From Bacillota bacterium (GTDB taxonomy: Bacteria; Bacillota; Sulfobacillia; RBS10-35; JAJYVN01): a DNA stretch of 38,891 bases. Under the pieces are notes generated by a model. That model was not told the DNA's origin. It saw only the letters and a list, made by a program, of their open reading frames with translations, and did no database searches. Shown here piece by piece: positions 31,603-38,862 of this stretch (positions within the stretch are counted from its first letter, which is position 1; each line of letters begins with the position of its first letter). The stretch lies in the NCBI GenBank assembly GCA_021806565.1, contig JAJZXK010000024.1, positions 1 to 38,891 on the forward strand, in the 5' to 3' direction. Made by a program: the position numbers and the translations under genes.

Positions 31603-32469
31603 CTACCGGTACTGAGCCGGCCAGACTGGCGTTCCCACCCGCGGCATCGTGTCCGGCCCCCCGTTGTTCTTGCCCTGGGGCCGCCGGTCCGTGATCACGA
31701 TGTCCACACTGCGATTCAGCACCAACCCGTGCGCCCGGTTCGTGTACGGCGTGTCCCACTGCCCATACGACATCGCCACCATGTTGTGCGGCGCGACCTG
31801 CTGCGTCTCCGTCAGAAACCGCAACACGTTCACCGCACGCGCCGCCGCCAACTCCCAAGCCGTCGGGTACTTCCGACTCACCAACGGCAGGTTGTTGGTA
31901 AAGCCCCGCACCTCGATCTGATATGGCACGCTGCGCAACACCGGCCCCAGCGTCGCCAACACCTGCGCGAAATGCGGCTGGATGTACGCCGATGCCGACG
32001 CGAAGTACACCTTCGACGAAAAGGTGATCGTCACAGACCGCGGCGCCGCCGAAACGTGCGTCGTGTACTCCATATGCGCCGCCTGCAAGCGAGCCTCCAA
32101 CGTTGAAGCGATCGCGGCCATACGCTGCGCCGTCGCCGCCTGGCTCTGCAGGTGTGCCGGCACGCTCTGCACCTTCGCTGTCTGCACCACCGCAGCCGCC
32201 TGCCGCTTCGTCAGCCCCATCGGCAGCGACTCGTGAAACACTTGGCGAAACTCCGCCGCAAACGCCTGCATCACCGTGTGCTTCGTCTTGGACGTGTTCT
32301 CTCGCGCGATGCTGTACATGATGATGAAGAAGATCAACAGGAGCGTCACCAAGTCCGAGTACGTCAAAAGCCATCGGTCCGAGCCGGAATGCCCCCCGCC
32401 TCCCGCATGCAGCCCTTCCGCAAAAATCGCGCCCTGCGCCGAATCCTCGCGCTGCGTTCCCGTTGCCAT
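31603..32469 (-). CDS. motB: Flagellar stator protein MotB
   Basis: 288 residues from ATG 32469, overlapping the motA stop as TGATG; the frame is open upstream but that part would lie inside motA. A single membrane helix (WLLTYSDLVTLLLIFFIIMY, about 33-52) contains Asp39 in TYSDL, the proton-binding aspartate of MotB. A plug/linker follows, then an OmpA-like peptidoglycan-binding domain (about 150-275: VYFASASAYIQPHFA, IEVRGFTNNLP, LNRSVDIVITD). With MotA it forms the torque-generating channel. The TYSDL context resembles the MotS/MotB group and is compatible with H+ or Na+ coupling; the ion cannot be decided from the sequence. Confidence 0.93.
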   Translation of the reverse strand: MATGTQREDSAQGAIFAEGLHAGGGGHSGSDRWLLTYSDLVTLLLIFFIIMYSIARENTSKTKHTVMQAFAAEFRQVFHESLPMGLTKRQAAAVVQTAKVQSVPAHLQSQAATAQRMAAIASTLEARLQAAHMEYTTHVSAAPRSVTITFSSKVYFASASAYIQPHFAQVLATLGPVLRSVPYQIEVRGFTNNLPLVSRKYPTAWELAAARAVNVLRFLTETQQVAPHNMVAMSYGQWDTPYTNRAHGLVLNRSVDIVITDRRPQGKNNGGPDTMPRVGTPVWPAQYR

Positions 32470-33275
32470 CACGTTGCCTGCTCCCCTGCCGCCATCCGCG
32501 CCATCGGCTGGCTCGCTTCCTCCGGGTCCCGGTTCGGGTCCGCGATGCGCCACAAACGCTCGCGCACCTCACCTGGCCCGGTGGCGGTCCAAAGCAACCG
32601 GATCGCCTCCGTGTACAGCAACTGCTGTTTGGCCCGCTCCTGCGACTTCATGCTCAACCGCGCCGAGATCGGCAGCCAGAACACATTCGCCGACCCGATG
32701 CCGTAAAACGTCCCCAGAAACGCCGTCGCAATCGAAGGCCCCAGCTTGGACGGGTTCGCCAAGGCCCCAAGCACCTCGATCAGGCCCAACACCGTCGCCA
32801 TAATCCCGAACGTCGGCGCAAACCCGCCCGCCTTCTCAAACACCGCGGCCGCGATCCCCGCCGCAAACTGCTCCTGCCGGATCATGTTCAGCATCGTCGG
32901 CACCACTTCGTCCTCCGGCCGCCCGTCCGCCACCGCCTGCAACGCGTAGCGCAGCAGGTTGTCACCCTGGCGCCGCGCCTCCTTTTCCAGTTCCAGTCGC
33001 CCGTCTTTGCGCAGAATCGTGAACCACCGCGCCGCGTCCTCAATGAACGTGTACTGATTCGCTGACTCCCGCCGCATCGCCAAGAGCACGTTGCCCGGTA
33101 TCTCCTTGATCCGGTCCAACCCGACCGCCGTCGTCGTCGCCCCGAGCGTGCCCCCCACAATCACAATCAGCCCTACCGGACTCACCAGCCCGGCAATTGT
33201 CCCCCCGCCCAGCATGTGCGCCACCACCAACGACGCCGCGGCCAACACGATCCCGAACACCACCGCCAGATCCAG
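32469..33275 (-). CDS. motA: Flagellar stator protein MotA (probable CTG start)
   Basis: Four membrane segments and the MotA/TolQ-type cytoplasmic loop: DLAVVFGIVLAAASLVVAHM, GLIVIVGGTLGATTTAV, then LLRYALQAVADGRPEDEV, FAPTFGIMATVLGLIEVLG and AIATAFLGTFYGIGSANVFW. The ATG at 33407 would add 44 hydrophilic residues not expected in MotA. A CTG at 33275, 8 bases after AAGGGGG, gives MDLAVVFGIV and 268 residues, the family's usual length. Hence the chosen start. The gene is the first of the flagellar block and lies just after a copy of the terminator element. Confidence 0.88.
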   Translation of the reverse strand: MDLAVVFGIVLAAASLVVAHMLGGGTIAGLVSPVGLIVIVGGTLGATTTAVGLDRIKEIPGNVLLAMRRESANQYTFIEDAARWFTILRKDGRLELEKEARRQGDNLLRYALQAVADGRPEDEVVPTMLNMIRQEQFAAGIAAAVFEKAGGFAPTFGIMATVLGLIEVLGALANPSKLGPSIATAFLGTFYGIGSANVFWLPISARLSMKSQERAKQQLLYTEAIRLLWTATGPGEVRERLWRIADPNRDPEEASQPMARMAAGEQAT

Positions 33276-33440
33276 CGCCAGCGCCCCCTTCCCTGCAGGC
33301 CAACCCTGGCACTGCAAACACAAGAGCCGCGGGGCCTCCGCCCCACGGCCCTGCACCACCCGGCTCGCATACCCCCTACCAGGGTGGCCCACGTAAGGCC
33401 ACAACATCGCCCACGCATGCCACCCTCCCGTTCCCTAGCG

Positions 33441-33500
33441 GACTGTACCCAGGCACGAAAAAAGACGGCCCCGAGGCAGCCCCCCCCACGTGCTTCGCGT
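33441..33500 (-). terminator. Terminator hairpin plus GACTGTACCCAGG motif, copy 3
   Basis: Between the unknown gene at 33516 and motA. The minus strand has a GC hairpin (GGCTGCC, TCGG, GGCCGTC) followed by six T, then CCTGGGTACAGTC. Upstream bases (ACGCGAAGCACGTGGGG) are shared with copy 1, so the repeated unit is longer than the hairpin. It insulates the flagellar block from the genes to the right. The rest of 33276-33515 holds no gene I can support. Confidence 0.75.
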
Positions 33501-33515
33501 TCTTGTTGCCCTCGC

Positions 33516-34100
33516 TCAGTGGGTTGTTGGGCGTGTCGATTCGTCAATCGACCGATGAGCCCCGGATTCCAGTAGTGGCACCACGTCGTATCCGATGCGG
33601 CGGAACTCCTTGCGCACGATCTCCGCAAGCATTGGCGCCATGTCCATGTTGTACGTGTCGACGCACATCCTCCAGTGTCGCAAGGGGCTATTGATTATAT
33701 CGTTGACGGCGCGCTGCAAGTCGTGGGCCGCGTTAAAGTAGTGGACACTGGCATCTGCCATCTCCTCCGGTATGAGCGGCAGCGAATCCGTATCTACGCC
33801 GAGAATATCCTCCAGCGGGGAGTCGGGCCCAATCCCCTCCGGAGGCTTCATAAGGGCGATGGGGAGATGCCTCGGACCCGGTTGGCGCAACGCCCGTCGA
33901 ACCTCGTTATACGCTTGTCGGCGCCGCGCGCCGTCTTCCCAGCTGGGATCCCATAAAGGCCCGAGTTCCTCTTCGCAACCATCTCCATGCACCAGAAGCT
34001 CCTCGGTTATTTCGTGATAACTCTTCGGATGCTTCTGGTTGTGGAAGTATTGAATGATGCGATGCTCACGCGAGATTTCATCCCTCGGCCTACGCATCAT
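33516..34100 (-). CDS. Hypothetical protein translationally coupled to the ParB-like gene
   Basis: 194 residues from ATG 34100, overlapping the ParB-like stop by 11 bases. The N-terminal part (SREHRIIQYFHNQKHPKSYHEITEELLVHG, about 10-39) looks like a small winged-helix type domain, possibly DNA-binding. The rest is helical with an acidic middle and PLLESGAHRSI near the end. No family recognised. The overlap implies it works with the upstream ParB-like protein. Base composition is a little less GC-rich than that of the flagellar genes, consistent with a transferred module. Confidence 0.6.
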   Translation of the reverse strand: MMRRPRDEISREHRIIQYFHNQKHPKSYHEITEELLVHGDGCEEELGPLWDPSWEDGARRRQAYNEVRRALRQPGPRHLPIALMKPPEGIGPDSPLEDILGVDTDSLPLIPEEMADASVHYFNAAHDLQRAVNDIINSPLRHWRMCVDTYNMDMAPMLAEIVRKEFRRIGYDVVPLLESGAHRSIDESTRPTTH

Positions 34101-35541
34101 CCGGAATCACCACCTTCCTTTCTAGCGTCTTCAATGTCGCCAAAGCCTTGCGCGCATCCACCAGAACAGGATGGGATGCATCTATTATTTTACCAATGGC
34201 ATTTACTTCGTTGATGGCCCCAATAATGTGATCATGAATGGGATCTAGGCGCGGCGGCTCTCCTGAAGCAACGCGACGTGCGGACTCCCGAAAGTAATAG
34301 TCACCAGAACGCCAGAGATGCAGCACCGCATCCCTGCGGCGCACGCCCATTCCCGCGAGGTTTACCACAATTTGCAATGCCTTGATCTCCGGCATCGCTA
34401 TACTGCCGCGCGCAAGCGGCTCGGTCGCGATCTCTATGATGGTCGTCGCATCAGCCGCGACAACCCGGTCCAAAGCTGATTCCCCTTGCATACGACTTGA
34501 TGGAGACCACATCGCCATAAACGGATACTTCCAGCCTTCTTCCTCCAACCGCTCCGCTGGCGCGTCGACCGTCGCCACCCGCCCACCTGGACCCCGGTAC
34601 GCATCCCTCTGCGCCTGGCGCACGCCCGCCGCCGTCAGGTCAGGCAACGCCAGGACGGCCGCCCGAAAGGCTGCCCGTACCTGTACCGCTTCGTTGGCGA
34701 CAGGACGCATCACCCGATAGGTCCGGCCATCTACCGTCTTGCGTTCGCTGCTATCCTGGTAGTCCCAGGTGTGCGCCACCTCCGGCAACGCCGCATCGGC
34801 ATCCGTCGCCGCCTCATAGGCCCGCACCAACGCATCAGAAAGGGTCGCATCCCCCACCAGTGACGCCGCGTCGGACTCCGGCAGCCACTCCGGCCGCGCA
34901 GCGACCGCCGCCTTCAGGCTGACGACCGCTTGCTGCGTCGTTTCCACCGTCCAACCCTGGTCGGCCGCCACCGCCACGAACCTTGACCACGTGCACCGAG
35001 GGGCGGCGTGGATGGACGCCAACATACTCACAGGAAGGGAATTCCTAGGAGAAAGAATACCGGATGTCCGGTGTTCTCTTGCCGTATTCTTCCACACCTC
35101 GGCAGCCATAGCCTGATCACTGATCGTCTGTTGCGCCTTCCCCACCCTCCGGGCGTACTCCGCAATGCCTAAGCCCCGCGCCCCCTTTCGCGCCCGCGCC
35201 GCGAGGGCATGCAGTCCGAGTTCCAACGGGGAAAGCTCTCCCTGCAGGTTGCCCAGCACCAGCTGCATGAAGGCCTCGTCGTCGTCCATCTCTTGCAGCC
35301 ACGTCGGGATCTCGGCCAGGCCCGCCCGCTTGGCCGCCTCCACGCGCTGGTGTCCGCACACCACCTGAAACCGCTCTCCCTGTGCCCGCACGATGATTGC
35401 GTGCGCCGGGTTGAACCCGCCCTCCTCCGCGATTTGCTGGCGGATGCTCTCCACCACGTCTTCGCGGAACCCGATCCGCGGGTTCTCCGGGTGCGGATCC
35501 AAGAGCGGGACCCGCACACTCCTCAGCGTCGGCTTTACCAC
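34090..35541 (-). CDS. ParB-like nuclease-fold / partition-type protein with long C-terminal region
   Basis: 483 residues from GTG 35541, 8 bases after GGGGGG; the TTG just before is an alternative. N-terminal ParB domain: LLDPHPENPRIGF (13-25), VCGHQRVEAAKRAGL (61-75, the GHxR signature) and LGNLQGELSPLELGLHAL (96-113). A helix-turn-helix follows (GIAEYARRVGKAQQTISDQ). The last 300 residues are not recognised. No parA is nearby and the gene precedes an unknown overlapping gene, so chromosome partition is unlikely. A phage, plasmid or defence role is more plausible, which is inference only. Confidence 0.7.
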   Translation of the reverse strand: MVKPTLRSVRVPLLDPHPENPRIGFREDVVESIRQQIAEEGGFNPAHAIIVRAQGERFQVVCGHQRVEAAKRAGLAEIPTWLQEMDDDEAFMQLVLGNLQGELSPLELGLHALAARARKGARGLGIAEYARRVGKAQQTISDQAMAAEVWKNTAREHRTSGILSPRNSLPVSMLASIHAAPRCTWSRFVAVAADQGWTVETTQQAVVSLKAAVAARPEWLPESDAASLVGDATLSDALVRAYEAATDADAALPEVAHTWDYQDSSERKTVDGRTYRVMRPVANEAVQVRAAFRAAVLALPDLTAAGVRQAQRDAYRGPGGRVATVDAPAERLEEEGWKYPFMAMWSPSSRMQGESALDRVVAADATTIIEIATEPLARGSIAMPEIKALQIVVNLAGMGVRRRDAVLHLWRSGDYYFRESARRVASGEPPRLDPIHDHIIGAINEVNAIGKIIDASHPVLVDARKALATLKTLERKVVIPDDA

Positions 35542-35568
35542 CAAGGCCGCCCCCCTGTTCTGCGCCGT

Positions 35569-35615
35569 GACTGTACCCAGGCACGCAAGAGGCGGCCCGA
35601 AGGCCGCCCGCCACC
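35569..35615 (-). terminator. Terminator hairpin plus GACTGTACCCAGG motif, copy 4
   Basis: Perfect 7-bp stem GGCGGCC (35591-35597) and GGCCGCC (35602-35608) with a CGAA loop; on the minus strand TCTTGCG and the motif follow. It ends the 119-residue gene and precedes the ParB-like gene. Confidence 0.8.
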
Positions 35616-35694
35616 GCAACGTGCTACGAAGACCCCAGCCGCAACCGCGCGGACAGATCGCGCGCGGCAGCCCAGACCACGCGCGCTTGGCCGC

Positions 35695-36054
35695 CTACTC
35701 CGCCGGAGAGTCCCTCCAGCTTCTAGCAACAGCAATGGCCTGCGTATTGATCTCTTCTGCCAGTCGCGCAATTTGCTCTGGCCCCAGCCCGTTCATCATG
35801 AACACATGGAGAACCTTTGCCATCGCAACCATCGCAAGGCTGCGCGACTCCCACGGACCCATCTCTCCGAGCGCAACCCGCATACCACGAGGCAAATCTC
35901 CATTTGCATCCCTTCGGTCCACAAAGTGCGCTATCAGGACCTGATCTGTACGACGCACCGCACCATCTTGGTCGATATACTCAATGGCCACCTTTGTTTC
36001 GTCCAATGCTTTCCGTCGCCTCCCGTTACTGTTGTCGGCACTGTCCTGCTCCAC
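35695..36054 (-). CDS. Hypothetical helical protein (about 119 aa)
   Basis: 119 residues from GTG 36054, which directly abuts the terminator motif and has no ribosome site; TTG 36006, after GGGAGG, is an alternative start giving about 103 residues. It has an acidic N-terminal part, then a beta-like stretch (KVAIEYIDQDGAVRRTDQVL) and a helical C-terminal half (SLAMVAMAKVLHVFMMNGLG, EQIARLAEEINTQAIAVA). No family recognised. It lies between two terminator elements, so it is likely expressed alone. Confidence 0.55.
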   Translation of the reverse strand: MEQDSADNSNGRRRKALDETKVAIEYIDQDGAVRRTDQVLIAHFVDRRDANGDLPRGMRVALGEMGPWESRSLAMVAMAKVLHVFMMNGLGPEQIARLAEEINTQAIAVARSWRDSPAE

Positions 36055-36120
36055 GACTGTACCCAGGCACGCAAAACGGCGGCCGCCCTCCCGTTGCCAG
36101 GAGCGCCGCCGCCGCCTTGT
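36055..36120 (-). terminator. Terminator hairpin plus GACTGTACCCAGG motif, copy 5
   Basis: Downstream of the second Rpn-like gene. Same GC stem and TTTTGCG tail as copy 2 (4187); over the 87 bases from the motif to the stop codons the two regions differ at about three to four positions by eye. Confidence 0.75.
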
Positions 36121-36141
36121 TCCGCCGTGAACCGACCCCGA

Positions 36142-37032
36142 TCAGCCGCCGGTGATGATGCGCGCCGCCTCAGCTTGGTCCTTGGCCCGGATGATCCCCC
36201 GATGCCAAGCCGAAAGTACGTCGCCGTCCTTCTCCGCCGACACCGCCTGCCGGACCGATTCCGGCACGGTCTCAAACCGCACCTCGAACGCCTCCAGCAC
36301 ATCGGCCTGGCGGCCCTTGGCCTCGCCCTTGGCCTCGCCCTCGGCCCAGCCCTTGTTATACATGTCCTCCCACAGCTTCGACGGCAGCCCCATGGTGTTC
36401 AACACCTCCGCCAGATGCGCCCATTCCTCCGGCGTCACCCGCTCATACAGGAACACCAGCATCGCTTTGAGCACCGTGTCCCGCAAGCCCGCGTCCAGTC
36501 CCGCCAGGAGCGGAACAACTTCGCGCACCTTCTCGCCGTAAGGCGGGCTCAGCCCCATCAGGGGCAATAAGGCGATCTCGGGCACCTCTTCCGCCGCCAC
36601 CGGCCGACCCCGCGCCACCAAGCCCCGCAACACCGCGTCTCCGTTGCGCCTCGACAAGCATACCTGATTGGCCTTCATCGTAATCGCGCCCGCCCGCAGC
36701 GGCAACGGCGTCTGCCGCTTGCCCCAGACGATCACAGTATGTACGGGCCGGTCCGGATATCGCTCCATCGCGGCCAGGTGGTACCGCATCCACGGCACGA
36801 CCCGGCCATGGCCGGTGCCCATCTCGAACTCGATGTCCCAGATGCTGCCGTCCTCGGCCTCGCAGAGCACGTCCGTACGCTCAGCCGCGGAGACCAGCAC
36901 CGGCACAACGCTGTCCAGGATCCGCACCATGCGGGGGCTTTCCACGCCCAGGCTCTTCAGCGACGCGCCCTCGGTGAGCGTGGCCACCAACCGCAGCGTG
37001 TGGTCCTTGATCTCTCGCGACGGTTCAGGCAT
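36142..37032 (-). CDS. Rpn-like PD-(D/E)XK nuclease / putative transposase-family protein, paralog 2
   Basis: 296 residues from ATG 37032, after AAGGAGG. Same architecture as the gene at 4274: Asp54 (ERTDVLCEAEDG) then IWDIEFE with Glu68 and Glu70, where paralog 1 has ExQ. A Gly-Glu-Ala-Lys linker follows (GWAEGEAKGEAKGRQADVL), and a C-terminal block ends AARIITGG, shared with paralog 1. The two genes lie at the opposite ends of the flagellar block. The C-terminal DNA and terminator are more alike than the N-terminal halves, suggesting gene conversion or a shared mobile unit. Family assignment is from memory of the PD-(D/E)XK pattern. Confidence 0.75.
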   Translation of the reverse strand: MPEPSREIKDHTLRLVATLTEGASLKSLGVESPRMVRILDSVVPVLVSAAERTDVLCEAEDGSIWDIEFEMGTGHGRVVPWMRYHLAAMERYPDRPVHTVIVWGKRQTPLPLRAGAITMKANQVCLSRRNGDAVLRGLVARGRPVAAEEVPEIALLPLMGLSPPYGEKVREVVPLLAGLDAGLRDTVLKAMLVFLYERVTPEEWAHLAEVLNTMGLPSKLWEDMYNKGWAEGEAKGEAKGRQADVLEAFEVRFETVPESVRQAVSAEKDGDVLSAWHRGIIRAKDQAEAARIITGG

Positions 37033-37049
37033 GTTGACCTCCTTCGCAT

Positions 37050-37148
37050 TCAGGTTGGCGCTGCCTCCACGACGCCAAAGCCCCGGCGTGCCAGGTCACA
37101 CCGCAACGCGGTGATCAAGTCGGCCTCGCGGCTGAAGACACCTGGCAT
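37050..37148 (-). CDS. Very small ORF between macro-domain gene and Rpn-like gene
   Basis: 32 residues from ATG 37148, with AGGAAG 10 bases upstream. The sequence EADLITALRCDLARRGFGVVE looks like the start of a longer nuclease-type or regulatory protein. It ends shortly before the ribosome site of the Rpn-like gene. It may be a decayed remnant or a leader peptide. Evidence is thin. Confidence 0.25.
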   Translation of the reverse strand: MPGVFSREADLITALRCDLARRGFGVVEAAPT

Positions 37149-37180
37149 GGATGCGTCGCTTCCTGCTACCCTCTGCGGGT

Positions 37181-37723
37181 TCACAGCGTCATGACCCCAT
37201 GGCTGAAGCCGGGGGCATCTACGGGTCGCGCCGGGATTTGGGTGAACTTCAGCGACAGAGGCCGCGGTTCCGCAAACCCGTCCAGCGGACCGTACAGCGA
37301 AACCGGGATGCACATTTGACCCAGGCACCTGTGGAGGGTAGGCGCGACCTCCTGCCACACAAGTTGGCCCGCCCCGCAGCCAAGCGCCGGCACCGCCAAC
37401 GACGTGATGCCCCACGTCTGGTAGTGCGCCAAGAGGTACTCCAGGCCCCGCGCAATGTCATCCAGGTGGGAGACCGCCCGCCAGTGGTGCTTGATCGGAA
37501 AGTTGAGCACCCACGGCAGAAGGGCGCCGCGGTACAGGTATGGCCGACCAAGCCCGACCTCTTTGCGACGGCAGCGGGCGGCATAGTCCTGGTACATTTC
37601 AGGAAACCGCCGCTTGAAGTCCAGCGCAATGCCCTTGCCCGCCACGCCCATACAGTTGACCGCATTTACCAGGGTCTGGGCGTTGGACTCGAAAAGGTCG
37701 CCTGACACAACGTGAACAGACAC
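37181..37723 (-). CDS. Macro-domain protein (DarG/TARG1-like ADP-ribose hydrolase candidate)
   Basis: 180 residues from GTG 37723, after GGGAGG. The macro-domain signature LVNAVNCMGVAGKGIALDFK (18-37) and AVPALGCGAGQLVWQEVAP (about 110-128) are clear. The GKGIA loop with its Lys is typical of the DarG/TARG1 group that removes ADP-ribose from DNA or proteins. The DarG antitoxin normally has a longer second domain and a DarT toxin upstream; here no darT is seen and the protein is a single domain. A stand-alone phage-like or defence de-ADP-ribosylase is possible. Confidence 0.75.
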   Translation of the reverse strand: MSVHVVSGDLFESNAQTLVNAVNCMGVAGKGIALDFKRRFPEMYQDYAARCRRKEVGLGRPYLYRGALLPWVLNFPIKHHWRAVSHLDDIARGLEYLLAHYQTWGITSLAVPALGCGAGQLVWQEVAPTLHRCLGQMCIPVSLYGPLDGFAEPRPLSLKFTQIPARPVDAPGFSHGVMTL

Positions 37724-37768
37724 CTGGATCCACCTCCCGCCACCATTCGTACCCCGACCGTTCAGGGC

Positions 37769-37891
37769 TCAGCGCACCACGCGGCCCCACAACAGCCACG
37801 CAGGGACGGCAAAGCACAGCGCGGCCCACGCCGCCACCGCAAGGGTCAGCACATCAACCATGCGCTGCAGCCGTTTAGGTTCATCCTCCAA
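37769..37891 (-). CDS. Very small membrane protein (40 aa)
   Basis: 40 residues from TTG 37891, 7 bases after GGGGAGGGG. A charged N-terminus (EDEPKRLQRM) is followed by one membrane segment (VLTLAVAAWAALCFAVPAWL) and a short basic tail. It lies between a further small membrane ORF and the macro-domain gene, all on the same strand. No family recognised; the layout resembles the tiny genes at 2400-2716. Confidence 0.4.
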   Translation of the reverse strand: MEDEPKRLQRMVDVLTLAVAAWAALCFAVPAWLLWGRVVR

Positions 37892-37919
37892 GTCTCTGCC
37901 CCTCCCCCACTCCGCTGAT

Positions 37920-38114
37920 TTAGTGCATCAGACACGTCAGACACAGAAGGAAACCGAGCGTTGTCACCGGAATCGCCACCAAGCCGACCGAAAGCCAGAG
38001 CGGAAAGGGTTGATGTCCCCTTCCAACGGGCGGCCAAGGGGGCGGCTTGTGACCTTTTTCGTTATGGAAGCGAAGGGCGTACTGTTGCTCTTCGTTGCGG
38101 CAACCTTGTGGCAC
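37920..38114 (-). CDS. Small membrane protein candidate (64 aa)
   Basis: 64 residues from GTG 38114. The N-terminal half is polar and Pro-rich; the C-terminal third is one membrane segment (LWLSVGLVAIPVTTLGFLLC). The ribosome site is a run of G about 12 bases upstream, poorly spaced. The stop is 28 bases before the start of the next tiny gene. The hydrophobic end is the main support. Confidence 0.3.
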   Translation of the reverse strand: MPQGCRNEEQQYALRFHNEKGHKPPPWPPVGRGHQPFPLWLSVGLVAIPVTTLGFLLCLTCLMH

Positions 38115-38221
38115 TTTGTGTTTACCCCCCCCTCATTCATGAAGCCGGACGTGCGGCCGTCCGCTCCCGGCTCCTTCACTGGCCCACAGCCATTCGTTGC
38201 CCGATCCACGCACAAGAGACC

Positions 38222-38716
38222 ATGCGCGTGCGAATCGGGGGTGTTGACTGGCACATCGGAACGATTGGGGAGTGGCGCGCTTGGCTGCGCGGCGGTGCCA
38301 TCACCAAACCATGGCCGCCGCCCGCGTCCTGGTATTCCTCAGCGTCGCCATCCGCTGTTCGCTGGTTGTTGCTGTTGGGGGTGATGGCAGACCTACTACA
38401 CGGTGCTCTGTGCTTTGTCGTGGCGGTGATAAGCAAAGGCCTCTTGGGGGATTTTCTTGTTGGCGCGGGCTCGGCAACTCTACTCAGTATCTCCAGGAAT
38501 CTCGCGCCCCTAGGGCAAGGGGCCCGCGACAGCGATGGAATAGGTCTCCTTCAGACCTTCCCTCCCCGGATTGCTGCCCTCCTCTCTCTTGTTTTATGGG
38601 GAGTAGCTTCTTTGTGGCTTGTGTCGGACGTGCTTCTCACCTGCGCAGCCCTTCTCTCCACCATCTTTCACGCACCCCTGGAAGCCGTGATGATCACGGT
38701 GCTGCATACGGCATAG
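38222..38716 (+). CDS. Putative membrane protein
   Basis: 164 residues from ATG 38222, the only credible gene on the plus strand. The N-terminal part is soluble (RIGGVDWHIGTIGEWRAWLR). Several hydrophobic stretches follow (AVRWLLLLGVMADLLHGALC, FVVAVISKGLLGDFLVGAGS, IAALLSLVLWGVASLWLVSD, VLLTCAALLSTIF). The ribosome site is weak (AAGAGA), and the frame remains open upstream to 37961. No family recognised. Beyond it, 38717-38862 shows no gene. Confidence 0.4.
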   Translation: MRVRIGGVDWHIGTIGEWRAWLRGGAITKPWPPPASWYSSASPSAVRWLLLLGVMADLLHGALCFVVAVISKGLLGDFLVGAGSATLLSISRNLAPLGQGARDSDGIGLLQTFPPRIAALLSLVLWGVASLWLVSDVLLTCAALLSTIFHAPLEAVMITVLHTA

Positions 38717-38862
38717 AACGTGGTCGCTGCCGCGATCCACGCCACGTAACGCAGGGAAGTCCTACTAGCCCTGCCCTTTGCCCACAAACGGGAGTTAGCC
38801 AGCACCACGTGTGGTGTCGGGGCTCAGACGGCCGGCGGATGGACGAACCGAGTTGGTCAGCC

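Noticed and set aside
38176-38436. Minus-strand open frame opposite the membrane protein candidate
   Set aside because: No hydrophobic or domain pattern; the plus-strand frame has coherent membrane segments.
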